Shown one piece after another: positions 42,017-49,095 of a stretch of 64,000 nucleotides of DNA. The stretch spans positions 1 to 64,000 of IMG/VR virus record IMGVR_UViG_3300013126_000028, one strand, 5' to 3'. The stretch comes from a virus. How positions within the stretch are numbered: the first letter of the stretch is position 1; every line of letters begins with the position of its first letter. The notes beneath the pieces were generated by a model that was not told where the DNA came from, did no database searches, and saw nothing but the letters and a program-made list of their open reading frames with translations. A program made the position numbers and the translations under genes.

Positions 42017-42844
42017 TTAATTGCTAAAAAGAATTTCTTCGTTTCCGTTCAATTCATCTACACGACGATAGCATTTTAATTTAGGAACATATACTGTGTC
42101 GTTGCCAGTGATATTAAGAATGACTCCATTTTCTAATGTAATTTTATACCATTGTGTAGGTTTAGTTTCAGAAATGTCGTGCAAATTTTTCATATGATTT
42201 ATAATAGGCTTATACTCTATTTTTTTACTTTTATGATTATAACACTTAACATTACCTACTATTTTATTGTCTATTACATAACCTACTGGTAAACGATCAC
42301 CATTATCAAACTCTACAATGGTATTATAATCAACACACCCGTCTAGTTTGCGTGAGACAAACCAGCCATCTTCCCAATCCACAATATTGGGGTCAAATTT
42401 ATCGGCCAAAGCCACACTAAACTCTGGAATCAAGTTTGGTATTGCTTTATTTAAGATCTTATCGCCCGCCCTGGTTTTTAAGTCCTTGTCAATAACACAA
42501 TGAATAAGTTCCTCATACTCATCATTATGTTCAATAAAACTATTTACCGCCGCAATAGCATCATGACCAGTAATTTTGCGACTCTTTAGATCGTCGAGAA
42601 GATCAAAGAAATTATTGTATTCGTTCTTTCGTGAGACAAGATGATTTTTCTTCTTTAGATTGTCGCTTGTAATATTGTATTGCCAAAGAGGATGGTAAGT
42701 ATATCGAAGAATATTTTTAGCAAAATTTGCTGATGCTGTGTTGTGTCCACAATAATCAAGGATAATACCTTCTTTATCTTTGGTGCTACTTGTGGCCCTA
42801 AGATCACGAACCATTCCCCAAACATAATCAAAATCGTGAATCAT
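42017..42844 (-). CDS. DNA ligase N-terminal part fused to N-intein
   Basis: 275 residues. Residues 1-169 are the N-terminal domain of a phage-type ATP-dependent DNA ligase ending in SRKLDG with the adenylated lysine at 166. Residue 170 is the catalytic Cys1 of an N-intein of 106 residues: block A CVDYNTIVEFDNG, block B-like YKITLENGVILNITGND, then YRRVDELNGNEEI. The usual block B His (TxxH) is Asp here (TGND). AGGAG precedes the ATG and a strong promoter lies 25 bases upstream. Ligation needs splicing to the C-terminal half. Confidence 0.92.
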   Translation of the reverse strand: MIHDFDYVWGMVRDLRATSSTKDKEGIILDYCGHNTASANFAKNILRYTYHPLWQYNITSDNLKKKNHLVSRKNEYNNFFDLLDDLKSRKITGHDAIAAVNSFIEHNDEYEELIHCVIDKDLKTRAGDKILNKAIPNLIPEFSVALADKFDPNIVDWEDGWFVSRKLDGCVDYNTIVEFDNGDRLPVGYVIDNKIVGNVKCYNHKSKKIEYKPIINHMKNLHDISETKPTQWYKITLENGVILNITGNDTVYVPKLKCYRRVDELNGNEEILFSN

Positions 42845-42868
42845 TCTTTTTTCTCCTGTGTTTAGCGT

Positions 42869-42897
42869 AGTATACCCTATTCAATAGTGTCTGTCAA
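42869..42897 (-). promoter_or_regulatory. Sigma70-type promoter for the ligase operon
   Basis: Minus strand: TTGACA, 17 bp, TATACT; near consensus. It overlaps the 3' end of the SET-domain gene. Confidence 0.75.
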
Positions 42898-43295
42898 GTG
42901 TCTGTAGTCTCAGCAGAATAATAATCTTGCCAATTTTCTTTAGGAACCAATGTTTTATAGTCTATAGTCAATTCCTCCCCTTGTTTAATATTTTGGGAAG
43001 CAATACAGGTATTATCATCTAAATCAATAATGTTGGGATTAACAGAATGATTTATAAATCTACTATCATCAATTGGAATCATATAGTTATTATCTTTATC
43101 TAGCCAATAGTAATCTTTTTCTTGTATAAAATTTTGTTCTACTATAGACAAATTATTATAATCCTTCTGACTAATTTTTAGCACTGAAATGCTTGTCATT
43201 TTCCATATAACATCATCTTTTGATATATCTTGATCTGCAAATAATCCAATCCCGGCTATTGTACTTTTATCTATTTTTGTTTTTACTATTAGCAT
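42894..43295 (-). CDS. SET-domain protein methyltransferase
   Basis: 133 residues, a minimal SET domain: GIGLFADQDISKDDVIW, IDDSRFINHSVNPN (SAM-binding RFxNHxxxPN) and ASQNIKQGEELTIDYKT (GEELTxDY). No pre- or post-SET parts. Small SET proteins methylate lysines; in a phage the target might be a host translation or nucleoid protein. Overlaps the next gene by one base. Confidence 0.85.
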   Translation of the reverse strand: MLIVKTKIDKSTIAGIGLFADQDISKDDVIWKMTSISVLKISQKDYNNLSIVEQNFIQEKDYYWLDKDNNYMIPIDDSRFINHSVNPNIIDLDDNTCIASQNIKQGEELTIDYKTLVPKENWQDYYSAETTDT

Positions 43296-43837
43296 TAATC
43301 TCCCCAGTACAGTTTTTCTTCTCGTTTATAAAACTTTAGATTTTGCTTTGCATAATCGGATACAAAGTGTTTATCTTCAAATTCTAAATAATTATTAGGA
43401 TATAATGCGAATTGTCCATTAATTAATTCTATCAGATTTAAGGGTTTATGCTCTTGAGGGTATCTACTAAATCCATCAGTCCAGTCTATTATTATTCCAG
43501 TATGTCTAGCACCAGTTTTTATAACTTCTCTTGTATAACACCTCATCCCTTCAAGATATTCCATATATACGGCTTCTATATTTTCACCCATAGTTGACCA
43601 AGGCATCAATTCTTGATAGTCATAAGAAAAATCTTCTGATGTTGAAATTCCATGTATGGGCAGTCCGCTCCAATTTGCCCCACTTTCTAATAGTACATGA
43701 CAGAATAAAACCTGATTCATTCTGCCAAATACTCCATGCCAAATACCATTAGTATAACCATTTGGCATATTACTTCCAAGATATTTATTGTTTATCTTGA
43801 CATATAGATGAAATGGTAATGATGAGTGTCTAGACAT
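43295..43837 (-). CDS. Hypothetical protein
   Basis: 180 residues, alpha/beta, with many aromatic residues (NGIWHGVFGRMNQVLFCHVLLESGANWSGLP). No family recognised. Coupled by single-base TAATG overlaps to the SET gene and to the endonuclease VII-like gene. Confidence 0.68.
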   Translation of the reverse strand: MSRHSSLPFHLYVKINNKYLGSNMPNGYTNGIWHGVFGRMNQVLFCHVLLESGANWSGLPIHGISTSEDFSYDYQELMPWSTMGENIEAVYMEYLEGMRCYTREVIKTGARHTGIIIDWTDGFSRYPQEHKPLNLIELINGQFALYPNNYLEFEDKHFVSDYAKQNLKFYKREEKLYWGD

Positions 43838-44175
43838 TATTTATTCTTTCTGGATAAGAAATAATTCATTGCTTTAACGATACCATCTAAGTTATCCCCA
43901 AGTTTACCTAGACCTTCGTTACAACTCTTACAAAGCCACCCTCTAAAAGTATCATCACTATGATCATGATCTAATGCCCATTGATAAGGTACTTTTCCAC
44001 AAAGTTCACAAACATCCGGTTTTGGTGGTGCTACTTTATGAAGTTTACTTCTTATTTTAGAATGTTTTTTAACACACTGTCTGCATCTACTATCAAGATT
44101 ATCTTTGTACATACTGTGCTTGGGAAAACTTTTGAGATTTTTTCGTTTGCCACAGTAGGTACAAATTTTTCTCAT
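43837..44175 (-). CDS. Endonuclease VII-like HNH nuclease
   Basis: 112 residues from ATG 44175. Zinc-binding CTYCGKRK and CRQC, then CELCGKVPYQWALDHDHSDDTFRGWLCKSCNEGLGKLGD, the recombination endonuclease VII signature (LDHDH...RGxLCxxCNxxLG). T4 endonuclease VII resolves Holliday junctions before packaging; this could work with RuvB, or be a homing-type nuclease. Confidence 0.85.
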   Translation of the reverse strand: MRKICTYCGKRKNLKSFPKHSMYKDNLDSRCRQCVKKHSKIRSKLHKVAPPKPDVCELCGKVPYQWALDHDHSDDTFRGWLCKSCNEGLGKLGDNLDGIVKAMNYFLSRKNK

Positions 44176-44177
44176 TA

Positions 44178-44356
44178 TCAACAACTTGGCGAGATATGAA
44201 TGTGATCTAGTGAATAAACAAGAGTTTTTTTATCAAGAACTAAACTTAAGTGATCTTTAATAATTTGAACTTGAACAGATGATAATTACCTATGGGATCA
44301 TGTTCTATTAGTTCAAAAAATCCTTGCAACCAATAAACAAAATTTTCTGGGGTCAT
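44178..44356 (-). pseudogene. Frameshifted small phage protein (YWLQG family)
   Basis: Frame one gives MTPENFVYWLQGFFELIEHDPIGN; a second frame then gives SVQVQIIKDHLSLVLDKK up to TGA at 44178. Together they match the common small phage protein with xYWLQGFxEL and later IIKDHLxLVF. Restoring one T near 44286 rejoins the frames. As read, translation stops after 36 residues. Either a decayed gene or a sequence error. Confidence 0.7.
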
Positions 44357-44379
44357 AATTCAATCCTTTCTTTATTAAG

Positions 44380-44730
44380 TGGAGGTGTTGGCGGCGAAGC
44401 CAAGTCTTGCGATAATTTTAACTATACTTTCTACAAGTTTATTTTGTTCATAAATTTTAAGAAAAGTTAAAGAACAAACAACATTTACTTTTCTGTACCA
44501 ACTAATCTTAGGTTAGAACCCGTTGGTTATTCTAACAGCCGAAGGATTTAACAACGATTTTTTGGACGCTACCTTCATCGCCTCCTCAAATCGTGCTACC
44601 TTTTAATCAGGCAGCAAGAGCTAACTGAGTTTTGCCAGTTACAGCATTTGGCAGACTTTTAAAGTGGCCTGTCTACCAACCACTACTTGCTAATATAATC
44701 TCTATCATCCAATCGATACATTTCACCCCC
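44380..44730 (-). ncRNA. ssrA: tmRNA (transfer-messenger RNA)
   Basis: 351 nt. The 5' end GGGGGTG pairs with CACCTCC at the 3' end (seven pairs, one G.U), with discriminator A; CCA is not encoded. The T arm is TTGGC/GCCAA. The tag reading frame ends in ACT CAG TTA GCT CTT GCT GCC TGA (TQLALAA), stop at 44607-44609, the typical proteolysis tag ending. Sequence before it (AAAAGTC) suits the resume region, though the exact resume codon is uncertain. Downstream GC-rich segments can form pseudoknots. A strong promoter ends nine bases before the 5' end. It would rescue stalled ribosomes. Confidence 0.9.
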
Positions 44731-44739
44731 GTATGTTTT

Positions 44740-44767
44740 ATTATACACTGTGAATTGGAAAAGTCAA
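44740..44767 (-). promoter_or_regulatory. Sigma70-type promoter of the tmRNA
   Basis: Minus strand: TTGACT, 16 bp, TATAAT, then nine bases to the GGGGG 5' end of the tmRNA, the expected start distance. Confidence 0.8.
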
Positions 44768-44790
44768 TAGGTATCATAAAAAAAATTATC

Positions 44791-44818
44791 TTGCATTCTT
44801 ATAATTATTGTGTATTAT
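44791..44818 (+). promoter_or_regulatory. Plus-strand promoter of the HNH gene
   Basis: TTGCAT, 16 bp, TATTAT, diverging from the tmRNA promoter, about 20 bases before ATG 44840. Confidence 0.6.
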
Positions 44819-44839
44819 ATGGTAAGGGGTTCGATTCAG

Positions 44840-45400
44840 ATGAAAGATAAAATCTTAAATCTTCGTAAAAAAGGCTTATCTTATAACGATATCCAAAAGA
44901 AATTAAAGTGTTCAAAAGCAACAATTAGTTATCATTGTGGTAAAGGACAAAAAAAGAAGAACGATTTGCGTAGGCGAAGGCGTAGATCGTCTAATATACT
45001 AAGAAATAAAATAGAAAATTTTAAATACAAACAAAAAACAGAAATTATATATGAAAAAGATCATCGTAATGTTCGCAAAATTTTACAAATTAAATTGAGT
45101 TTTTTTAGTATGAACAGAAAAACAAAAAAGGTAAAGCAAAAATTTTCTTTACAGGACTTAGTAGATAAAATTGGAGATAATCCAACCTGCTATTTAACTG
45201 GTAGACCTATAGATTTATCTGATGGACGATCATATCATTTAGATCACATCGTTCCAGTTAGTAAAGGTGGTTCAAACGATTTATCAAATTGTCAAATAGC
45301 GTGTAAAGAAGCAAACCAAGCAAAGAGCAATTTGTCTTATGATGAATTCATTAAACTTTGTCAAGAAGTGATTCATAAAAGTCCCAAGCCTGGGAGTTAA
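44840..45400 (+). CDS. HNH endonuclease with N-terminal HTH
   Basis: 186 residues from ATG 44840 (GGGG ten bases upstream). Residues 1-35 are a helix-turn-helix (LSYNDIQKKLKCSKATISYHC), 40-70 very basic, and 120-175 the HNH domain CYLTGRPI...YHLDHIVPVSKGGSNDLSNCQIACKEANQAKSN. Typical free-standing homing endonuclease inserted between RNA genes; one of only two plus-strand genes. Its 3' end overlaps the tRNA-Ile gene on the other strand. Confidence 0.85.
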   Translation: MKDKILNLRKKGLSYNDIQKKLKCSKATISYHCGKGQKKKNDLRRRRRRSSNILRNKIENFKYKQKTEIIYEKDHRNVRKILQIKLSFFSMNRKTKKVKQKFSLQDLVDKIGDNPTCYLTGRPIDLSDGRSYHLDHIVPVSKGGSNDLSNCQIACKEANQAKSNLSYDEFIKLCQEVIHKSPKPGS

Positions 45401-45452
45401 ACCCAGCGTAAGTACCTTATAAGAGTACGTTGCCAATCGGTTTCCGCTTGGG
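45382..45452 (-). tRNA. Probable tRNA-Ile(UAU)
   Basis: Acceptor CCCAAGC/GCTTGGG (seven pairs), anticodon arm GTACT-CTTATAA-GGTAC with anticodon UAU, T arm CTGGG-TTTAACT-CCCAG, discriminator A, CCA not encoded. The D arm pairs poorly (GATTGG loop present), which lowers confidence. It would read AUA, a codon used often in AT-rich phages. A consensus promoter ends about 20 bases upstream. Its 3' end overlaps the HNH gene. Confidence 0.65.
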
Positions 45453-45472
45453 GAATTTCTTGTCTGTGCTGT

Positions 45473-45500
45473 ATTGTACCTTATCAACCGATCCTGTCAA
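45473..45500 (-). promoter_or_regulatory. Sigma70-type promoter of the tRNA-Ile
   Basis: Minus strand: TTGACA, 16 bp, TACAAT, with the tRNA 5' end 20 bases downstream. Confidence 0.7.
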
Positions 45501-45838
45501 CTCTTGAGTCTAAAATCCCAAATTTTCAAGTTGTATTCTTTGGCTAAATCAAACATCATTTGAGTTCCTTTTCCTCCAGTGAATAAAACGCAACCATCAG
45601 CATATTCTGCCATTTGTTTGTTTCGTAAGTATCCTGCTTTTTTACCATAAGTTTTCCAATCAGCAGGAAATATTTTAATTGAAATATGATTTTTTCTAGC
45701 CCATAATTCTCCACAGGAATCAACCCCTCTTGCTGCTCCACTAACTACTTGAGAAATGTTGCTTACTAGTTCATCTAACTTTAGTATATCTTCGTCGTTC
45801 AAATAGTAATCTCTTCCTCCAGCAATAATAGTTTTCAT
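45497..45838 (-). CDS. SLOG-family protein (YspA-like)
   Basis: 113 residues. MKTIIAGGRDYYLND, VVSGAARGVDSCGELWAR, FPADWKTYGKKAGYLRNKQMAEYADG and FTGGKGTQMM are the SLOG/cpYpsA motifs. These Rossmann-like proteins bind nucleotides or ADP-ribose derivatives and are linked to NAD-type signalling in immunity. Phage copies are common; their role is unclear. Overlaps the SPOUT gene by four bases. Confidence 0.82.
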   Translation of the reverse strand: MKTIIAGGRDYYLNDEDILKLDELVSNISQVVSGAARGVDSCGELWARKNHISIKIFPADWKTYGKKAGYLRNKQMAEYADGCVLFTGGKGTQMMFDLAKEYNLKIWDFRLKS

Positions 45839-46368
45839 TTTCTAGACTCTATGAAATTTCTATAAATACTCATAACAATACCACTAGTAGTTCCAACATT
45901 TAATGAACGAACACTTCCATAATTAGGAATAGTCAAAACTACATTTGATCTATCTAAAATTAGGTTCGACAACCCTTTATTTTCTTCACCAAATACAAAG
46001 ATAGGTTGATTGCTATCAGAAAAATCAAAGTTGAAAAGATTCACTGTTTTATCCTCGTACTCTGGAATATTATTTTCAATCGCAATAATTGTTCGTCCAG
46101 AAAGTTGCAAAAGAAAAGATTCTTCATCTTTATGATGATACATTGGAGTATAGTGATGAGTTCCTACGCTGCCTCTTTTATCCCACTTCTTTTTACCCAC
46201 ATAATGTACGCTTCTAAATCCAAAAAAGTTTGCATTACGAATCATTGTACTAAGATTAAAATCGCCCCCAATATTAATCATCGCCACACTAGAGGGAATA
46301 CTATTACTATGACAATAATTAGCAATATCTGGAATAGCCAAATCTTTAAGACAATCAAGCACGTTCAT
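45835..46368 (-). CDS. SPOUT RNA methyltransferase (TrmH/SpoU family)
   Basis: 177 residues. NIGGDFNLSTMIRNANFFG (motif 1 with the Arg), IFVFGEENKGLS (motif 2) and LTIPNYGSVRSLNVGTTSGIVM (motif 3) give the knotted SAM site of 2'-O-ribose methyltransferases such as TrmH. It might modify phage or host tRNA, in keeping with the RNA genes next to it. Confidence 0.87.
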   Translation of the reverse strand: MNVLDCLKDLAIPDIANYCHSNSIPSSVAMINIGGDFNLSTMIRNANFFGFRSVHYVGKKKWDKRGSVGTHHYTPMYHHKDEESFLLQLSGRTIIAIENNIPEYEDKTVNLFNFDFSDSNQPIFVFGEENKGLSNLILDRSNVVLTIPNYGSVRSLNVGTTSGIVMSIYRNFIESRK

Positions 46369-46552
46369 CTTTTTCCAATTTTCTTTGTAATATTTTTAGT
46401 TCTTGTTCTAACACCGCTATCTTAGAATACATTTCGCCACAGCGTAAACATATATCAGAACTAATGTAGGATCTTGCTTCCCATATTTCTTCTTTTATAT
46501 CAGAGATTCTATTATAGATTTTTTCTTTTTCGTTTGGGTTTAGATTTATCAT
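46355..46552 (-). CDS. Small coiled-coil protein
   Basis: 65 residues from ATG 46552. EKEKIYNRISDIKEEIWEARSYI and MYSKIAVLEQELKILQRKLEKD form two helices around CLRCG. Overlaps both the SPOUT gene and the upstream winged-helix gene. Unassigned. Confidence 0.6.
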   Translation of the reverse strand: MINLNPNEKEKIYNRISDIKEEIWEARSYISSDICLRCGEMYSKIAVLEQELKILQRKLEKDERA

Positions 46553-46907
46553 TTTTTGGAATCTCCTTGTGCCAAAAAACCATTTCGTTAATTTCATCAT
46601 CCCAAGCACACTCTACCAAATCTTGTGCCGCAAGTTTAGCCAGTCCAACATTATGAATCCAAACACTTACTTCTTCAAAAATTTGTCGATTAACAGTTTC
46701 GTTAAGCATGGGTCTACTATTATCATCTAGCCCCAAACACTTATTTTTAACCAAATTAATCATTTGACCAATACTAATATAACTATCTAGATCATCATTA
46801 CTAGCCCCATTTTCTGTTAGATTATTAGCGGCAGCCTCTCTTATTTGAAGAGTATAACCATTAAGATCAGTAATAGCATAAACTTCTTCTTGCATAATAT
46901 ACTCCAA
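46512..46907 (-). CDS. Winged-helix-like protein
   Basis: 131 residues. The C-terminal VGLAKLAAQDLVECAWDDEINEMVFWHKE matches the same region of the protein at 28512, so both belong to one paralogous family in this phage. Ends in a basic tail (KPKRKRKNL), suggesting nucleic-acid binding. Confidence 0.66.
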   Translation of the reverse strand: MEYIMQEEVYAITDLNGYTLQIREAAANNLTENGASNDDLDSYISIGQMINLVKNKCLGLDDNSRPMLNETVNRQIFEEVSVWIHNVGLAKLAAQDLVECAWDDEINEMVFWHKEIPKNDKSKPKRKRKNL

Positions 46908-47186
46908 TTATTTGATAAATTTAGATACACCAGAATTATCTTCTCTATTCATTTTATCCATAATACAATCTATAGTATCCTGCATATTGAATTCTCCTCT
47001 AGACAACCATCTATTATCCTCAGATAAGGCTGTGCTTATTTGCGGAATATAATGTTGATATGCGAGGTCAAACTCTTCTGGAAAATAAGTTTTTAGAATT
47101 CTTTCTATATGAAATAATGCTCCAGAAATTTCATCTCTATAATCCAACAATCTGTTAAACTGGTCTTTTTGAGTTTGGTTAAGCAT
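46908..47186 (-). CDS. Hypothetical protein
   Basis: 92 residues, helical (FNRLLDYRDEISGALFHIERILKTYF). No known motif. Overlaps the zinc-ribbon gene by eight bases. Confidence 0.66.
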   Translation of the reverse strand: MLNQTQKDQFNRLLDYRDEISGALFHIERILKTYFPEEFDLAYQHYIPQISTALSEDNRWLSRGEFNMQDTIDCIMDKMNREDNSGVSKFIK

Positions 47187-47595
47187 TTTGAATTTCTTTC
47201 TTTTTGAGTTTCAGAATCTTATGCTTAACTTTCCACACTAGGGTTTCGGGATTTTGATAGTCTTCTCCCATATAAATATGAGCAAATCCGGCATTCTTAT
47301 CCAAACCCCAAGCATGAATACCCTTACTATCAACTCTCTCTACAATAAATTTACCACGATAACCCATAGGAATCAATTCTCCACCATGAAGAAAATATGG
47401 GCCTCCACCAACCTTGATTTTGTCACCCTTTTCAAGTTGTTTCCAATCAAAGTCTTTCACAACTTTAAGTGTTCTTTTCTCTTTGTTGGTCATCTTAAAA
47501 GAAAAAACATGATTGCAATTTTTGTTTTTGCAAACGTATGAGCGTGGGCCATTTTCCATAGAACCGCAAGAGGGACAGGTTTTACGACCTTTCAT
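47179..47595 (-). CDS. Zinc-ribbon protein with KOW/SH3-like domain
   Basis: 138 residues. CPSCGSMENG and CKNKNCNHVF make a zinc ribbon; residues 55-100 (LEKGDKIKVGGGPYFLHGGELIPMGYRGKFIVERV) form a small beta barrel. First gene behind its promoter. Function unknown, perhaps transcription- or RNA-related. Confidence 0.68.
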   Translation of the reverse strand: MKGRKTCPSCGSMENGPRSYVCKNKNCNHVFSFKMTNKEKRTLKVVKDFDWKQLEKGDKIKVGGGPYFLHGGELIPMGYRGKFIVERVDSKGIHAWGLDKNAGFAHIYMGEDYQNPETLVWKVKHKILKLKKKEIQNA

Positions 47596-47632
47596 TGTAG
47601 TCTCCAGTGTTGTTGTGTTGGTTGATGATCTA

Positions 47633-47660
47633 AGTATACAACAGTTATCGAGCGTGTCAA
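47633..47660 (-). promoter_or_regulatory. Sigma70-type promoter
   Basis: Minus strand: TTGACA, 16 bp, TATACT, before the zinc-ribbon gene at 47595. Confidence 0.7.
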
Positions 47661-47878
47661 GAGGTTTTCTTTAGCCCATCCACGATAGTTAGTTTACCCG
47701 GAACATAATGACAAAAATAACTACTATGAATTTTTCTTTTAGTTAGATTATCTTCTTCAATTTCTGTGTAAACATTAATTCTATATCTATGTTCCCAAAC
47801 ATTAATTATCTTGGTCATAAGATGATTTTTGGGTTTAGTTACTTGTTTGAACAAAAGACTCTCAATTTCAAGATTCAT
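47657..47878 (-). CDS. Hypothetical protein
   Basis: 73 residues, basic, beta-rich (NVWEHRYRINVYTEIEEDNLTKRKIHSSYFCHYVPGKL). Overlaps the next gene by 11 bases. Unassigned. Confidence 0.62.
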   Translation of the reverse strand: MNLEIESLLFKQVTKPKNHLMTKIINVWEHRYRINVYTEIEEDNLTKRKIHSSYFCHYVPGKLTIVDGLKKTS

Positions 47879-48092
47879 TAATAGTCTCCCTTTGAAAAGT
47901 ATCTACTGAAAAACTAATCTTACCATCTGGAGTTTCAATAAAGTCTACACTATAATAGTCTAGAGTTTCCCAGTCCCACACTTTAACTTCTTCTTGCCAA
48001 GGAAATTTCCCAAGATTTTTAAAGTCATGAGCCTTTTGATGAAGAAAATTATATAAATCAAGCCAGTTCATTTTATCCATAGGTTTGAGCAT
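47868..48092 (-). CDS. Hypothetical protein
   Basis: 74 residues, Trp-rich (MNWLDLYNFLHQKAHDFKNLGKFPWQEEVKVWDWET). No family recognised. Confidence 0.63.
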   Translation of the reverse strand: MLKPMDKMNWLDLYNFLHQKAHDFKNLGKFPWQEEVKVWDWETLDYYSVDFIETPDGKISFSVDTFQRETINES

Positions 48093-48106
48093 TTTATTTC
48101 TCCTAG

Positions 48107-48325
48107 TTATCTTGCACGACGATTTGCTCTGTTTAAAATACGAATAGTTTCTTTAGCATTATTTGGAACCATAACTAATTGTGGTGCTGTTTTATGCTGA
48201 TAATCACAAAAGCCCACGGCTCTACTTTCTACACTACATTCTTTACAAATAATACGCCTGCCAGTTTCCATAAGAAACTCATAACGATCAACGCCAACAC
48301 AATTTTTGCAGTAAATACAATTCAT
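48107..48325 (-). CDS. Small zinc-finger protein
   Basis: 72 residues with CIYCKNC, CKECSVES and a Cys in GFCDYQH, likely one zinc site; basic C-terminus (LNRANRRAR). Two bases from the stop of the upstream 50-residue gene. Confidence 0.66.
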   Translation of the reverse strand: MNCIYCKNCVGVDRYEFLMETGRRIICKECSVESRAVGFCDYQHKTAPQLVMVPNNAKETIRILNRANRRAR

Positions 48326-48326
48326 A

Positions 48327-48479
48327 TTATTCTCTTGTTTGTTCCTTTACTTTAAGTAAAATATTTTCTATGTTGGCTAATAAACTTGATCTAGGAAAAC
48401 TTTTTTCTGCTTCTAATTTGGCGATACTTAATGCCCATTTTAATGTGTAGGCTTCATTATCATTTAAAGACAATAACAT
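48327..48479 (-). CDS. Small helical protein (50 aa)
   Basis: Reads MLLSLNDNEAYTLKWALSIAKLEAEK and ends KVKEQTRE. AGGA lies eleven bases before the ATG, and a near-consensus promoter lies 26 bases further up. Coding is supported by codon structure and by tight spacing to the zinc-finger gene. Confidence 0.65.
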   Translation of the reverse strand: MLLSLNDNEAYTLKWALSIAKLEAEKSFPRSSLLANIENILLKVKEQTRE

Positions 48480-48504
48480 ATTTTCATTTTCCTTTTGTTC
48501 TAGG

Positions 48505-48532
48505 ATTATACCATGCTCATCGGCACTGTCAA
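48505..48532 (-). promoter_or_regulatory. Sigma70-type promoter
   Basis: Minus strand: TTGACA, 16 bp, TATAAT. It overlaps the last codons of the deaminase-like gene and serves the genes from 48479 leftwards. Confidence 0.75.
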
Positions 48533-48964
48533 CTCGTTCAGTTTAATCAAATTTCCAAAACTATCACTAAAATTCCCACAATCGGTACTATAATAGATAT
48601 CAGAAAGACCAACGCTGTTCAAAAGTTTATCACAATTTTCACAAGGCTTACTTCCAAGGATCAATCCTTTTCGATTAATTCTCATAACAACAACGCTCCA
48701 AGATGGGTCGATAGTATTATATCTATCCAAAAGTTTACTAATAAGATGACTCTCACTATGAAAAAAAGGAAACTCTTTATACTTGGGAAGATTAAACTCT
48801 TCACCAATTCTATAAGCACCGGCGTGAGTTTTAAGAGTGTCATTTTGGGCAAAACAGATCATTTTATTTCCGTCAAAACATCCTGCAAAGTGCCAGCAGC
48901 GAATTTCTTTACAAGGAATCCAGTTCTGATATGCTCGTCTGATCGTTTTGGTTATAATCTTCAT
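48506..48964 (-). CDS. Cytidine/dCMP deaminase-like protein
   Basis: 152 residues from ATG 48964. FFHSESHLISKLL gives the H-x-E zinc and proton-shuttle motif (residues 69-71), and SKPCENCDKLL the PCxxC motif (107-111), the hallmarks of the cytidine-deaminase fold. The overall sequence is unusual for dCMP deaminase, so the base or nucleic-acid substrate is open. The 5' end overlaps a small charged ORF. Confidence 0.72.
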   Translation of the reverse strand: MKIITKTIRRAYQNWIPCKEIRCWHFAGCFDGNKMICFAQNDTLKTHAGAYRIGEEFNLPKYKEFPFFHSESHLISKLLDRYNTIDPSWSVVVMRINRKGLILGSKPCENCDKLLNSVGLSDIYYSTDCGNFSDSFGNLIKLNELTVPMSMV

Positions 48965-49088
48965 CTTTAGTTTTAATTGGAGGATAGTCGTATTCCAACT
49001 CCATTGTATCATACTCCTTGCTTCGGTCAACCACTGGTGGCATCTTTATTTTTTTTGGTTCGGGCCTATTTAATTTTTCTTCCATCAT
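48909..49088 (-). CDS. Small charged protein (59 aa), tentative
   Basis: MMEEKLNRPEPKKIKMPPVV and onward; GGAG six bases upstream of the ATG. Its last 55 bases overlap the deaminase start in another frame and a promoter lies inside it, so it may be a real short gene or a chance frame. Confidence 0.42.
   Translation of the reverse strand: MMEEKLNRPEPKKIKMPPVVDRSKEYDTMELEYDYPPIKTKDEDYNQNDQTSISELDSL
49003..49030 (-). promoter_or_regulatory. Sigma70-type promoter of the deaminase-like gene
   Basis: Minus strand: TTGACC, 16 bp, TACAAT, about 40 bases before ATG 48964. Confidence 0.6.
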
Positions 49089-49095
49089 TTACTCC

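Larger units (their letters stand above)
40975..42337 (-). mobile_element. Split-intein/homing-endonuclease cassette
   Basis: 1363 bp from the first codon of the N-intein (Cys, 42337) to the last codon of the C-intein (Asn, 40975). Removing it joins KLDG to CRLIAIV, the exact ligase motif I (KxDGxR). It contains N-intein, stop, free-standing EDxHD endonuclease and C-intein. Confidence 0.9.

Noticed and set aside
44380-44730. tRNA cluster with a truncated tRNA at the GGAGGTG end
   Set aside because: The far 5' partner GGGGGTG and the tag frame show one tmRNA.
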